Assembly: GCA_038087035.1 (NCBI GenBank)
Contig: CP051187.1
Location: forward strand, 3,477,001-3,541,000
Origin: Gloeotrichia echinulata CP02
Lineage (GTDB): Bacteria; Cyanobacteriota; Cyanobacteriia; Cyanobacteriales; Nostocaceae
Direction: 5' to 3'
Length of the DNA: 64,000 bases
Positions 25,454 to 35,612 of this stretch are shown here, piece after piece. Under the pieces are notes generated by a model. The model saw nothing but the letters and a program-made list of their open reading frames with translations. It was not told the DNA's origin and did no database searches. Numbering within the stretch: the first letter of the stretch is position 1; the number at the start of each line of letters is the position of its first letter. Both the position numbers and the translations under genes were made by a program.

Positions 25454-26800
25454 CTACCCACAGTTGGCTTCGCCTGAACTGTGGGTTTCTACGTCCCTCA
25501 GTTCGTTTCTAGCAAAGCTTTCTGTAGATTTTTGACGCTTCTTTGCCCCTAGTTGCTTCATGCTTCCCGCTTTTTTACGAGTACATGAAGTAGAGCTAGA
25601 TGGCTCTGCGCCTACGAAGCCAGTTCCTGACTCCGGTAGAGTGCCTTTAGCCCAGTAAAGCATTACCTCGGCAGCGGCGATATCTCGGTCTTGACGATAT
25701 CCACAAACACTACACTCGTGAACTCTAACATCGAGTGTTTTCTTGTGCTGATGACCGCATTTGGGGCAGGTTTGACTAGGCCTTACCTTCAGGGTTGGAA
25801 CTTCAACAAATACACCACCAATTTGCTCAACTTTGTACTTGATGGCACTGCGTAGCATTCCAAAACCTACGTCAAGTATTGACTTATTCAAACCTGCTTT
25901 TTGCTTTTTACGCTTACCTTTCTTAGCCGAACTTGTCATGTTCTTTACTTCTAGTTTCTCAGTTGCAATGAAGCTATTACCGCTGACAATTTCTGCTGCA
26001 ACTTGATGTACCCAATTTTGACGCTGGTTAGCAACTTTACGAGTTAGTTTACTAACTTTATTTTGGGCTTTTTTCCATCTTCTAGAAGCCTTAATCTTCT
26101 TTTTTCTATTTGGTGCGCGTTTACGCCTCTTCTCCTTAGACGCTTTTTTGATTTGATGTTCTGCATTTCTCAAAAACTTGGGAGCTTCAATCTGTTGATG
26201 ATTTAGACCATCAGTAATTGACAATGCTGAAATACAACCTAAGTCTATACCAATAGCACCTGTTGGTAAATTTTCTGGTTTGAGAACTTGGTCTAAAACA
26301 TCAACGGTAATAGATGCGTACCATTTGTTATTTCTAAAAACAATGGTGCAAGTAGTAGGTGTTCCCCAATACTTAGCCTGACCTCGCATTTGAATGCGTC
26401 CAATCTTAGACAGATTCAAGTAACCGTTTTCGCCGTTAGATTCCACAGAATACCCAGTTTTAGCTGGATATGTCCAGCCAGAATAATGGCGAATTGACTT
26501 GTATTTAGGGCGTTTACCCAATCCTGCAAACCAGCGTTGGAAAGCAAAATCAACACGTTTCAAAGTTGCTTGTAGAGCTTGAGAATTGATTTCTTTATAC
26601 TCTGTTCAAACTTCTTTGAACTCTGGCAAACAATTCTGTTGTTCAAAATAATCAACCTTGTGGTTGAACTTTTGATATTGAGTGAATCTGTTATAAATAG
26701 CAGCATTATACAAGTCTTTATGGAGCTTTCGGTGATACCGCAAAGACTGCTCTATCTGCTTATTTGGGTATAACCTGAAAGTCATCCGTCTTGTAGCCAC
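25454..26800 (-). pseudogene. tnpB: IS605-type tnpB interrupted by one in-frame stop
   Basis: Reading the minus strand from 26800, the first 64 codons (MATRRMTFRLYPNKQIEQSL...) end at TGA 26606-26608. The same frame continues with TEYKEINSQALQAT into KRVDFAFQRWFAGLGKRPKY and on to 25454. A tryptophan codon (TGG) is expected where TGA stands, because homologues read KEVWTEYKEINSQ-like sequence. The rest is intact: RuvC-I aspartate in GAIGIDLGCISALSI, glutamate in FIATEKLEVKNM, zinc ribbon CPKCGHQHKK and CSVCGYRQDRD with the RuvC-III aspartate. So one nonsense change splits an otherwise complete gene of about 448 codons; read-through or an internal start at TTG 26563 could leave a shortened protein. 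Confidence 0.85.
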
Positions 26801-26864
26801 TGATTTATTTGCCTCCTTTTTACATTTATTCTATTATATTAGAGTTGACCTATAGGTTTGTCAA

Positions 26865-27272
26865 GTGGTTCCCAGAAAAAGCTCTCATTCTGTTTTCTCT
26901 ATTCACCTACATTTTGTGTTTGTAACCAAGTACAGACGCAAAACAATAACCGCTTCAATGTTGGAACGGTTGCAAAAAATATTTGCAAATGTCTGTATAA
27001 AAACCAAGTGCAGACTAATCGAGTTTTCAGGCGAAGTGGATCATGTTCATTTGCTAGTTGATTTCCACCCAGATAACAACTTATCCGTTCTTGTAGGTAG
27101 TCTAAAATCAGCATCAAGAAGAATTATTCAGAAAGAATTCTCAGAACATCTATCTAATTTTTATCGTCAACCTGTTTTTTGGTCTAGTTCATATTATGTC
27201 TCTTCTACTGGCGGCGCACCAATTGAAAAAATTAAGCAATATATACAATCTCAAGAATCCCCAAATGAATGA
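26865..27272 (+). CDS. tnpA: IS200/IS605 family Y1 transposase TnpA
   Basis: A 135-residue HUH-type single-strand transposase. Seen are the N-terminal HSVFSIHLHFVFVTKYRRK, the metal-binding HVH in GEVDHVHLLVDFHP, and the catalytic-helix tyrosine in IEKIKQYIQSQ. It starts with GTG 26865; no better start is present. Length and motifs are complete, so this half of the element may still be active although the partner tnpB is broken. From 27273 to 27616 there is only the element's end hairpin and AT-rich sequence, no gene. Confidence 0.93.
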   Translation: MVPRKSSHSVFSIHLHFVFVTKYRRKTITASMLERLQKIFANVCIKTKCRLIEFSGEVDHVHLLVDFHPDNNLSVLVGSLKSASRRIIQKEFSEHLSNFYRQPVFWSSSYYVSSTGGAPIEKIKQYIQSQESPNE

Positions 27273-27616
27273 ATGGCTACTCCTCATACATCCATTCCCT
27301 TATCAACCTTGCGGTCGATTTTGGTCATAGATGCAATCGTCGCAGCCCGCTATTCATCCCCACCTTGCGAGTACGCTGAAGGTGGGGACTTTCGCGCTTC
27401 GTTAAATAAGCTTTTGGCGAAATAAACATCACACATAACACACATATTTTGCATGAATTTTAAGCCCCTAAAAAGGCACATAGTCAACACCCTAGTTGAA
27501 TTCTCCCGTTTACTTATCAGACTAAATCCAAATAATTATGCAAGCACAAGCTCAAATAATTTTTGGGAGTCTTGGGCAGAATCATAGATCCTGCCCACCC
27601 TCCTCAAAAACCGACT

Positions 27617-30600
27617 CTAGACCAGCACTACATCGGAACTCTTAAAGGTTCCTGTGATAGCTGCCACTAGATCATCCGCAGCCGTGAGAGTTCCTACGGA
27701 CGCATTATCTCGGTAGACAAAGAAATTGCCTGTAATGCCCGCAACCGGACTTGATGAACTGGTGAAATAATTAATACCACTCTTGAGAACCAACTTATCA
27801 ACCCCAGATTGGAAATCGGTAATGCTAGCGTAGTCATTCACCCCAAAAGCTACTGCGCTGGTGTTTTGATAGTAGAGCTTAGTTGAATCAGCTAAAACAA
27901 AGCGATCATTACCGCCATTTCCGGTTAAAGTATCGATTTCATTGGCTCCTGCTGTTGAACTCGAGGAATTGACCCCAGTTAATAAATCGTTACCAGCCCC
28001 GCCCAGTAGGATATCCTTGCCCGCACCACCAACGAGGGAATCAGCACCCTCACCTCCATTGAGCGAGTCATTGCCGAAACCACCGTCAATGGTATCATTG
28101 CCTTCTGCGCCATTGATGGTGTCATTACCGCTATTGCCGAACAGTTTGTTATTTTGGCTATCTCCAGTAATTCTGTCGTTTTGATTAGTGCCAATGACAT
28201 CATCAAAGTTGCGAACATTGAAGGCTAAGAAGGGAATGGGCGAACTGCTTGAGTTAAAAACTTGTAAGTTGGAGTTCACATCTGCTAAATCAACTACAAC
28301 AAAAATAGGCGATAGAGAGGTAGAAACATCAATCGCGTTATTCTTAGCAGATGCGTTAGCAATCACAGTTTCGACTTTGAACAGTTGATCCGTTCCGCTA
28401 GTGCCTTTAGATACAGTCCCAGTCGTCAAAAGAGTGATACTTTGGGCTGCAGAACTACTGTTGGACAGATTGCTGTAATCGGCAACATCTGTTCCTGCCC
28501 CACCATCAAAACTATCATTGCCCAGGCTACCAATGAAGGTGTCGTTTCCGACATCTCCTCGCGTGGTGTCATTACCTGCACCTCCGTTAAGGGTGTCATT
28601 ACCTGCACCTCCGTCGAGAAAGTCATTGCCTGCTAAACCAGACAAGCTATCATTCCCAGCTTCACCATATATATAGTCATTGACATTGCCCCCAGTCAGA
28701 GAATCTTTGCCTGCTTGTCCTTGTATAATCCAGCTATCTGACAGAAAAGGAGAATTGACGGTAAAAGAGTCGTTACCAGGGGTTCCCGTAAAGACTTGAA
28801 GGGACGGGAGCGAAAAAACATCTTGAAGGACGGCAATTAAGTCGCCATTAAACGATAGTGTTATTCCCTGGGAAATACTGCCGCCGTTAGATATCCCCAA
28901 TACGAGATCACTAAAACTGACTTTTGAAGGTAGCTGTAACGTATCTTGGCTGGGGTTAAAGTCAGTAATCAAGGCGTAGTCAGCATTACCGCCACCAACA
29001 TAGTAAAGTTCAGGATTACGATTCTGGGTGCCGACTATAGATCGGTTGATACCGGGTATGGAGCCGTCGCCACCGAGGTAGAATTTATCATTACCACTAC
29101 CTCCGGTTAGAGTATCAATTTCAAAGGGAGCATCGGGATTGTCTGAAGTTCCCCCAAATCCGTTGAATGTGAGGAAAGGATCTACCCCAATCAGTACATC
29201 ATCCCCACTGCCACCTGTTAAGGAGTCACTACCTGCTTCACCAATGAGAATGTCGGCATCGTCTCCACCGTCGATAGTATCATTGCCCAGAGCTCCAAAG
29301 AGAACATCTTTGCCAGCGCCCCCTTCGAGGAGGTCGTTTCCTCCTTCCCCTTCGATATAGTCATTACCGTTCTGACCAAAAACTTGGTCATCGCCAGTTC
29401 CCGCAAAAAAGCGATCGTCTCCGGCTCCACCGACGAGAGTGTCATTGTCAGCTTCACCAAAGAAAATGTCGTTTCCTGCTCCACCTGTGATACTGTCATT
29501 GCCAGACTGGCCATTGAGGACATCATTGCCATTACCGCCATCGATGGTGTCATTGCCAGCATCGCCATTGAGGACATCATTACCATTACCGCCACTGATA
29601 CTATCGTTTCCGTCCTCACCAAAGACTAAATCAGCACCATCGCCACCGTCGATAGTATCATTTCCCCCGACGCCAGGGATTTGGGCATCACCATAGATGA
29701 AGTCAGCACCATCTTGCCCAAAGAGTTGATCGTTTCCATCCCCCCCGACCAGGACGTCAGCGCCAGCACCACCAGAAAGTGTGTCGTCTCCAGGGAGACT
29801 GAATATGTTGTCATCACCGTCGAGTCCTTGTATGACATCGTTGCCTAGACTCCCAACGAGAATATCATCCCCAGGGGTTCCCAGAGTCTGGCTACTAAGT
29901 AGTTGGGATAATTCAAATGTTCCGCCAGAGCCGATATCGGCCCCACCAAACACTACATAACTTTGTCCAGACTTACTGCCATTGGGGGAGGCATAGGCTG
30001 CGCCAATAAGTAAATCATCAAAACCATCACCGTTGATATCCCCCGCAGTACTGACTGCGACACCCGCTATATCAACGGGTAGAATGCCATTGATTTTAAA
30101 GCCGTTACTGCCGTTGAGGGTCGAAAGATCCAAGTCAGCACTAAATCCCTTGCGGCTGCCAAACACCACATAACTTTGTCCGGATCTAAAGCCGTTGGGA
30201 GAGGCATAGGGGGCACCAATCAGCAGATCATCAAGTCCATCACCGTTGATATCCCCGGCACTACTGACGGCAGCCCCTGAGACATCGAATTCCGCAATAC
30301 CATTGATCTTAAAGCCGTTACTGCCGTTGAGGGTCGAAAGGTCAAGGTTCGCAGCAAATCCATTGCGGCTGCCAAACACTACATAACTCTGCCCGGCATA
30401 ACTGATGCCGTTAGGAGAGGCAAAATATGACCCAATCAGCAGGTCATCAAGGCCATCACCATTGATATCTCCAGCACTACTGACCGCATAGCCCGACCGA
30501 TCATCGGGAGAAACACCATTAATCTTAAAGCCGTTGCTACCGTTGAGGGTCGAGAGTTCAATGTTGGAACTAAAGCCACCGCGTTTGCCAAAAATTACGT

Positions 30601-31426
30601 AACTCTTCCCCGACGAGCTATTATTGGGGTTGAATGGCGCAGGTCCGATAGGTCCGGTCGAGGCTCCAACGATGAGGTCGTCAATACCATCCCCGTTGAT
30701 ATCTCCAGCGTCGCTGACAGAGACTCCCGAATTGTCACCCTCCGCTTCCCCGTTGATAATAAAGCCATTGCTGCCATCGAGAGTAGCTAGATCGAAGTCA
30801 CTATCAAAACCGTCTTTTCTGCCGAAAATCACGTAACTTTGTCCCGATGCTGTGCCATTAGGACTGGCGCTGCGGGCTCCGATAATTACATCATCAATAC
30901 CATCCCCGTTAATGTCCCCAGCCCGGCTGACGGAAGTGCCGGAGCGATCGCCGGGGGCTATGCCATTGATTTTAAAGCCATTGCTACCGTTGAGGGTGGA
31001 GAGGTCGAGAATAGGGGAAAACCCGCTCGCACGACCGAAAATCAAGTAACTCTGCCCGGATAAAGTTCCGGTCGGGTCGGCTAGGTTAGCCCCGATAATT
31101 ATATCATCTATACCATCCCCGTTGATATCTCCGGCACCGCTCACGGAATAACCTGACTGGTCACCGGCGGCAATGCCATTAATTTGAAAGCCGTTGCTAC
31201 CGTTGAGAGTGGAGAGGTCGAGACTAGCGGGAAAACCCGGAGAACTGCCGAATACCACGTAGTTTTGCCCCGAAGCACTACCGTTGGAGCCAGCACCGGG
31301 TGACGAAATCAGTATATCGTCTAAACCATCACCGTTAATATCTCCAGCGTTGCTGACAGAGAAGCCGGAGAGATCTCCAGCTGCGAGGCCATTAATAATA
31401 AAACCTTTTAAAGATGAATTAGCCAT
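27617..31426 (-). CDS. Large FG-GAP (integrin-like beta-propeller) plus RTX calcium-binding protein
   Basis: A 1269-residue acidic protein. Residues 1 to about 480 hold seven FG-GAP-type repeats, each with a D-x-N-G-D-G-x-D-D calcium loop (SNAGDINGDGLDDILI and variants) and a SGQSYVVFG strand, consistent with a seven-blade propeller. Then come two blocks of RTX nonapeptides (GGxGNDxLx) near 520-720 and 890-960, with a DYALITDFNPSQDTLQLPS-type segment between. A spacer module (DYSNLSNSSS...VETVIANASAKNNAIDVSTS) and further RTX repeats lead to a C-terminal VNDYASITDFQSGVDKLVLK region. There is no Sec signal; such proteins usually leave by a type I system with a C-terminal signal. The spacer is shared with the RTX proteins at 48.2 and 52.6 kb. 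The function is unknown, plausibly surface or matrix. Confidence 0.88.
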   Translation of the reverse strand: MANSSLKGFIINGLAAGDLSGFSVSNAGDINGDGLDDILISSPGAGSNGSASGQNYVVFGSSPGFPASLDLSTLNGSNGFQINGIAAGDQSGYSVSGAGDINGDGIDDIIIGANLADPTGTLSGQSYLIFGRASGFSPILDLSTLNGSNGFKINGIAPGDRSGTSVSRAGDINGDGIDDVIIGARSASPNGTASGQSYVIFGRKDGFDSDFDLATLDGSNGFIINGEAEGDNSGVSVSDAGDINGDGIDDLIVGASTGPIGPAPFNPNNSSSGKSYVIFGKRGGFSSNIELSTLNGSNGFKINGVSPDDRSGYAVSSAGDINGDGLDDLLIGSYFASPNGISYAGQSYVVFGSRNGFAANLDLSTLNGSNGFKINGIAEFDVSGAAVSSAGDINGDGLDDLLIGAPYASPNGFRSGQSYVVFGSRKGFSADLDLSTLNGSNGFKINGILPVDIAGVAVSTAGDINGDGFDDLLIGAAYASPNGSKSGQSYVVFGGADIGSGGTFELSQLLSSQTLGTPGDDILVGSLGNDVIQGLDGDDNIFSLPGDDTLSGGAGADVLVGGDGNDQLFGQDGADFIYGDAQIPGVGGNDTIDGGDGADLVFGEDGNDSISGGNGNDVLNGDAGNDTIDGGNGNDVLNGQSGNDSITGGAGNDIFFGEADNDTLVGGAGDDRFFAGTGDDQVFGQNGNDYIEGEGGNDLLEGGAGKDVLFGALGNDTIDGGDDADILIGEAGSDSLTGGSGDDVLIGVDPFLTFNGFGGTSDNPDAPFEIDTLTGGSGNDKFYLGGDGSIPGINRSIVGTQNRNPELYYVGGGNADYALITDFNPSQDTLQLPSKVSFSDLVLGISNGGSISQGITLSFNGDLIAVLQDVFSLPSLQVFTGTPGNDSFTVNSPFLSDSWIIQGQAGKDSLTGGNVNDYIYGEAGNDSLSGLAGNDFLDGGAGNDTLNGGAGNDTTRGDVGNDTFIGSLGNDSFDGGAGTDVADYSNLSNSSSAAQSITLLTTGTVSKGTSGTDQLFKVETVIANASAKNNAIDVSTSLSPIFVVVDLADVNSNLQVFNSSSSPIPFLAFNVRNFDDVIGTNQNDRITGDSQNNKLFGNSGNDTINGAEGNDTIDGGFGNDSLNGGEGADSLVGGAGKDILLGGAGNDLLTGVNSSSSTAGANEIDTLTGNGGNDRFVLADSTKLYYQNTSAVAFGVNDYASITDFQSGVDKLVLKSGINYFTSSSSPVAGITGNFFVYRDNASVGTLTAADDLVAAITGTFKSSDVVLV

Positions 31427-31629
31427 TGTTGTTAACTGTCCTTGTTGTTTTGTTTGTATTGAGCCAGATGGTACTGGTTCGGTAGCATGGGATAAATCCT
31501 GGAAATGCAGTCAGGACAAGAGTTACATGAAATGACACTGAACATGCTCGAAATCCTTTCCTATCAGGCGTTTCAATCCATTCATCCCATGCAACCGAAC
31601 CAGCACCAGCTAGGTGAAAGTGGATATAT

Positions 31630-32724
31630 TTATTCCACCGTCACTACTCGCCTGATTTCATCAGTGCGTAAGCCGATCGCCATAGGTCTGCGAATCCCTG
31701 GCAAAGTCACCACATCGTACAATTCCAGAATTACCCCATCGATGCGAAGAGAATGGACAATGTCCCCGCTCCGTAGATCAATCACCAATAACCCACATCG
31801 AGGTTCGGCGTTTTTATCCTGTAATTTTTCATCCAAGACCAAACCACTGAAGGTCTTGTTATGCCTGGGTTGGGAAATGCCAACAATCGCAAAATTGCCA
31901 TGAATGGCAAAGCCTCGCAGGTAGCCTGGACAGAAGGCAACGGCCTCAAATTGCCCCCTTTCTAGGTCGGCATAGCCAAACTCGCCGGTGCCAGAATTGA
32001 GCAGCCAAAGCTTATCTTGATACCAACGGGGCGAGTGCGGCATCGACAAACCACTCACCAAGATTTCATTGGTTTCTATATCAATCACACAGCCCCCAGA
32101 TGATCGATGCTCCCGCCAACTTTCTGCCACATCCGACTGACTAACAGAAGTGACATATTTGGGTTGTCCATCCCGCAGCGCTAAACCATTCAGGTGGCAG
32201 CGGTCTTCTGCCGCTAGCTTGCTAATGAAGGGAGGCTTCCAAAGAGGCAAGAAACTATGGGTTTCGCTAATCGCTGCCAGACAACTAAATAGGGTATTAA
32301 CAAAAATCGGTTTTTGGGCTGGTAGGCTGGAGGCTGGTGAGTGGGGAATTTGGTAGGGAGAATCACTGATAACAATATCGTGAATATCTAAGTCTCCGGT
32401 AACATATGACAGTTGTGGTAGATAAATAGCGTCGTAGCCATTATGCGATTGGCCAGCCTCCAAGATATTTTTAAATCGCCACAACTGATATAAAGAACTC
32501 ATGTACAGTCTGTTGTCATGGGAATATAGCCCCATGCACCGATTGAAAGTACGTTCAAATACTGACAATTTGCCATCCGGTTGTAAACCGATGAATAATA
32601 ATTTCCCTGCTTGATAAGTCGTAAAAGCTAAACTCATATTCTGCTCATACAACCAAGACGTGAACTGACGCGAAGCATCAATTTTCAGAGTGGGCTTTTC
32701 CTGAGTGGTGGATTCTATACTCAT
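31630..32724 (-). CDS. TIGR03032 family protein (DUF4915-like)
   Basis: A 364-residue protein resembling the TIGR03032 family: WLYEQNMSLAFTTYQAGKLL, then FERTFNRCMGLY near residue 80, DLDIHDIVIS near 131, CHLNGLALRDGQPKYVTSVS near 192, CVIDIETNEILVSGLSMPHS near 228, and FAIVGISQPRHNKTFSGL near 276. The repeated strand pattern suggests a beta-propeller. The family is of unknown function and often neighbours repeat-containing surface proteins or glycosyl/sulfo-modification genes. Here it lies between the FG-GAP/RTX gene and cysC on the same strand. Family call moderately sure; no activity can be assigned. Confidence 0.75.
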   Translation of the reverse strand: MSIESTTQEKPTLKIDASRQFTSWLYEQNMSLAFTTYQAGKLLFIGLQPDGKLSVFERTFNRCMGLYSHDNRLYMSSLYQLWRFKNILEAGQSHNGYDAIYLPQLSYVTGDLDIHDIVISDSPYQIPHSPASSLPAQKPIFVNTLFSCLAAISETHSFLPLWKPPFISKLAAEDRCHLNGLALRDGQPKYVTSVSQSDVAESWREHRSSGGCVIDIETNEILVSGLSMPHSPRWYQDKLWLLNSGTGEFGYADLERGQFEAVAFCPGYLRGFAIHGNFAIVGISQPRHNKTFSGLVLDEKLQDKNAEPRCGLLVIDLRSGDIVHSLRIDGVILELYDVVTLPGIRRPMAIGLRTDEIRRVVTVE

Positions 32725-32827
32725 TAGATTTTACGATAAACTCTTAGATTTATTCCCGTTTTTTTGCTAACTTTGGCTCGGACTTATGGTTAGTATTTTG
32801 ATATTTTATCCGGAAAATAATTTAGCA

Positions 32828-33424
32828 TCAAAATATCTGCAAAGCCTCATGATGCACAATTTCACTTGAGATTTCTTCGGTTAAACTTGCTGACATTGCT
32901 AACCCGAAAATCTCCTCTAGCTTTTGCCAAACTTTAGCGACACTTTCCGCTACGCTCTCCTGGTCTGTTCTGCACTCTACTGTAGGATTAATAGGTGGCT
33001 CGTAGGGATCATCAATGCCAGTAAAGTTAGAGATTTCACCACTCCGGGCACGCTTATACAATCCCTTTTCGTCCCGTTGTTCGCAAACCTCTAGAGGAGC
33101 ATTTACATACACTTCAATGAAGTTTCCTATTTGTTGCCGCACCTCTTGTCTGATTTCACGATATGGTGATATAGCAGAAACAAGGACAATAATTCCATTG
33201 CGAGTTAATATCTGAGCTACAAAACCAATACGTCGAATATTCTCAGTTCGATGCTCTCGACTAAAGCCAAGTTCTTTAGATAGCCTCTGGCGTAATATAT
33301 CGCCATCTAAAACTTCGACCTTATATCCCAGATTTATTAACTTTTTCTCCATTGCTCGACAAATGGTGGTTTTACCTGAACCACTTAAACCTGTAAACCA
33401 AATTGTTATTCCTTGTTCTTGCAT
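32828..33424 (-). CDS. cysC: Adenylylsulfate kinase
   Basis: CysC phosphorylates adenosine 5'-phosphosulfate to PAPS, the sulfate donor for assimilation and sulfotransferases. The 198-residue protein has the P-loop GLSGSGKTTI at residue 13, the APS-binding VLDGDILRQRLSKELGFSRE, then RTENIRRIGFVAQIL and the lid region KGLYKRARSGEISNFTGIDDPYE. It has an extra C-terminal stretch of about 20 residues after the kinase core. It stands alone upstream of the TIGR03032-like gene on the same strand (103-bp gap), so PAPS supply for modification of surface material is possible but speculative. Confidence 0.93.
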   Translation of the reverse strand: MQEQGITIWFTGLSGSGKTTICRAMEKKLINLGYKVEVLDGDILRQRLSKELGFSREHRTENIRRIGFVAQILTRNGIIVLVSAISPYREIRQEVRQQIGNFIEVYVNAPLEVCEQRDEKGLYKRARSGEISNFTGIDDPYEPPINPTVECRTDQESVAESVAKVWQKLEEIFGLAMSASLTEEISSEIVHHEALQIF

Positions 33425-34496
33425 CTTTATTGAAACTTATGGATAGTTTTGGAAAAACATCAGTTAAATCTGTACAAACAATTTAACCCAGATTTAAATC
33501 TTAACCCTGTTTTATATTTGTTTGCTTATATTGCCTTCTGTAGACGTTATGATGATATTTTTTCAATTAAAAATTCAAAATTATTTTGAATTAATTAATT
33601 AATTCTGTAAAGAGCCACTGAATTTAATTCAGTAGTCTACAATCAGTGCTGCAAGCAAGCACCGATTGTCTTTAATTTTGAATTATGAATTAATCGAACG
33701 GGTTGAAGATTCTAGATTTGTTCCATATACAAAGAGTCCGGCTTCTACCTAACATATTTCATTATCTAAAATCTAAAATCGTAACTGTAAATTAAGCCAT
33801 TATTACTAACTCAAAGTAGTTAATAACGGTTAATGCAACTAATTTATTGAACCTAAAAAGCCAAAATAGGGATTTCTGAAAAACAAAAGCCGATATGTAT
33901 TGTAGTGTTTGTCACAAAAAGACAAATAATATCCGTACAAACTACATATAATTGCTTATCTGTCGGTACACAAGCCCCTAAACACGTTTTGCTTTAACAA
34001 ATAATTTCTGCAAAAAACAAAACGCAGAACACTAGAACAGCAGAACACTAGAACAATATAGTCATTATGGTCATTCTAAGTACCACCTGTTGACCAGTTG
34101 GACTTAAATGGTTAATGAGAAATTGCGCTGATTACGCGAGCAACAATACTAAATAGTAGATTAGTATTCTTTTTCGGTTTCTATAAGAAGAATATGTCAT
34201 TTTTAGTCAAATTAAGTACATTATTTCAACAACTTCATAAAATCTTTAATTATCTGATGGTAAAATAACCCTGCATAAAAGTGTATTTTTGTATTTAAAG
34301 ATATAGTAAAGTTTTAATCAGTATTTATTAATGGTGAAGAAGGCAGAAGGTTTGCAATACAGTTCAAGGGACTGTCATACCTATTACTTACGCAAGTGGC
34401 ACAAAAAAATGTGAACTGGCACATATACCTCAATTAAAACTTAATGCTTGTAAGCTTTGATTTATCAGCATTCAAGCCAAATTAGTCCTATAGTGA
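33425..34496. other. Gene-free kilobase with hairpins
   Basis: About 1070 bp of AT-rich DNA without a credible open frame on either strand. It holds a perfect 17-bp palindrome (33617-33633), a stem CAATCAGTGCT / AGCACCGATTG (33640-33668) followed by a T-rich stretch, and a direct 16-bp repeat (34024-34055). A small RNA is possible around 33.6 kb but nothing recognisable is seen. It should also contain the cysC promoter. Confidence 0.4.
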
Positions 34497-35612
34497 TCAC
34501 CCCTCGCTATCGTCATACAAATTCTGTAAATCCTGCAGTTGAGTTCTCCGGGATTTTTGACGATATTTTTTACTTTCTAACTTTGGTTCGTATTGACTCT
34601 GACCTTTACCTTTAGTTTTCAACTTCTGAGTTGATTCTGGATCAGCTTGTTGGTGAAGGTGCGTTTGATAGGCGATCGCTCCGGTCAAAAATTCTAGATA
34701 ATGTGGATATCGTTCCCAATCTCCCCGCACCACACAATCCGGCTCATCTCGATGCAGACAATCGCTAAACCGACAATTACCAACCGCTAACCGTTCTCTG
34801 GCTTCGGGGAAATAATGTATTAATTCTTCTGGGGTACAATCTAAATCAGGCTGATTAAAGCCGGGAGTATCTGCCAATAAACCACCGTTAGGCAATTCAA
34901 ATAACTCCACGTGGCGGGTAGTATGGCGACCACGAGCCAGTTTACCAGAAACTTCACCCACGCGCAGATTAGCGTTGGGAATCAGCCGATTAATCAGACT
35001 AGATTTCCCCACGCCAGAAGGTCCAGCAAACACCGTAATTTTATCGTGTAAATATTTAGATAATTTGTCAAGATTGATACCTTGCTTCACGCTGATAAAC
35101 AGCGGTTGGTAGCCCCAAGCCCCAAGGCGATCGCTAATTTCCTGTTGTTGTTGGGGTGAAACCAAATCGCTTTTATTCAGACATAGAACCACATCTATAC
35201 CTGTAGACTCAGCCTTAATCAGAAAGCGACTGAGCTGGTAAGGTTCCAGAGGGGGGTCCGCCACAGCAAATACCAACATGATTTGATGGACATTGGCGAT
35301 GGGTGGACGATCTAACTCAGTTTGACGGGGGAGAACATCAGCGATCGCCCCCCGTTCCCCAGCCCAATCTGGTTCTTCGATCATCACGCGATCGCCTACC
35401 ATAACCTGCTGACCGATTTTCTTCAACCTAGCTCTGCGGGTGCAGAGCAGGAGGGGGGAATGGGGGGAGCGAGGGGGAGTATTATGCTCTTTGTCCCCTG
35501 GTTTCCTTATCCCCTGATCTTCCTCATCTAGCTGGACGCGATAAAAATTTGCCTGCACGGCTAACACCGTACCCAGCATTGAGCTAGTCTCAGAAATAGT
35601 ATCACCTTTCAT
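34497..35612 (-). CDS. rsgA: Ribosome small-subunit-dependent GTPase A
   Basis: RsgA (YjeQ) is a circularly permuted GTPase that helps late 30S maturation. After an N-terminal OB fold (SMLGTVLAVQANFYRVQL) come G4 (CLNKSDLV), G1 (AGPSGVGKSSLINRL), G2 (GRHTTRHVELFEL) and G3 (LLADTPGFNQPDL), in the permuted order. The zinc motif near the C-terminus is CRFSDCLHRDEPDCVVR. The OB fold carries a roughly 35-residue insertion (KPGDKEHNTPPRSPHSPLLL) with low-complexity DNA, probably repeat-derived. The last 45 residues are Lys/Arg/Gln-rich. It overlaps the tusA-like gene by 4 bp and so is translationally coupled. Confidence 0.94.
   Translation of the reverse strand: MKGDTISETSSMLGTVLAVQANFYRVQLDEEDQGIRKPGDKEHNTPPRSPHSPLLLCTRRARLKKIGQQVMVGDRVMIEEPDWAGERGAIADVLPRQTELDRPPIANVHQIMLVFAVADPPLEPYQLSRFLIKAESTGIDVVLCLNKSDLVSPQQQQEISDRLGAWGYQPLFISVKQGINLDKLSKYLHDKITVFAGPSGVGKSSLINRLIPNANLRVGEVSGKLARGRHTTRHVELFELPNGGLLADTPGFNQPDLDCTPEELIHYFPEARERLAVGNCRFSDCLHRDEPDCVVRGDWERYPHYLEFLTGAIAYQTHLHQQADPESTQKLKTKGKGQSQYEPKLESKKYRQKSRRTQLQDLQNLYDDSEG

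Larger units (their letters stand above)
25454..27390. mobile_element. IS605-like insertion sequence, divergent tnpA/tnpB
   Basis: Divergent tnpB (minus) and tnpA (plus) share a 64-bp promoter gap. The outer boundaries are marked by hairpins at 25458-25486 (CCCACAGTT / AACTGTGGG) and 27358-27387 (CCCCACCTT / AAGGTGGGG), the expected subterminal structures bound by Y1 transposases. IS605 elements move as single strands and make no target duplication, so exact ends cannot be fixed by eye. It lies immediately upstream of the biosynthetic cluster. Confidence 0.8.

Noticed and set aside
31505..31903. 132-codon plus-strand frame
   Set aside because: It overlaps the well-supported TIGR03032-like gene antisense and lacks any recognisable motif.
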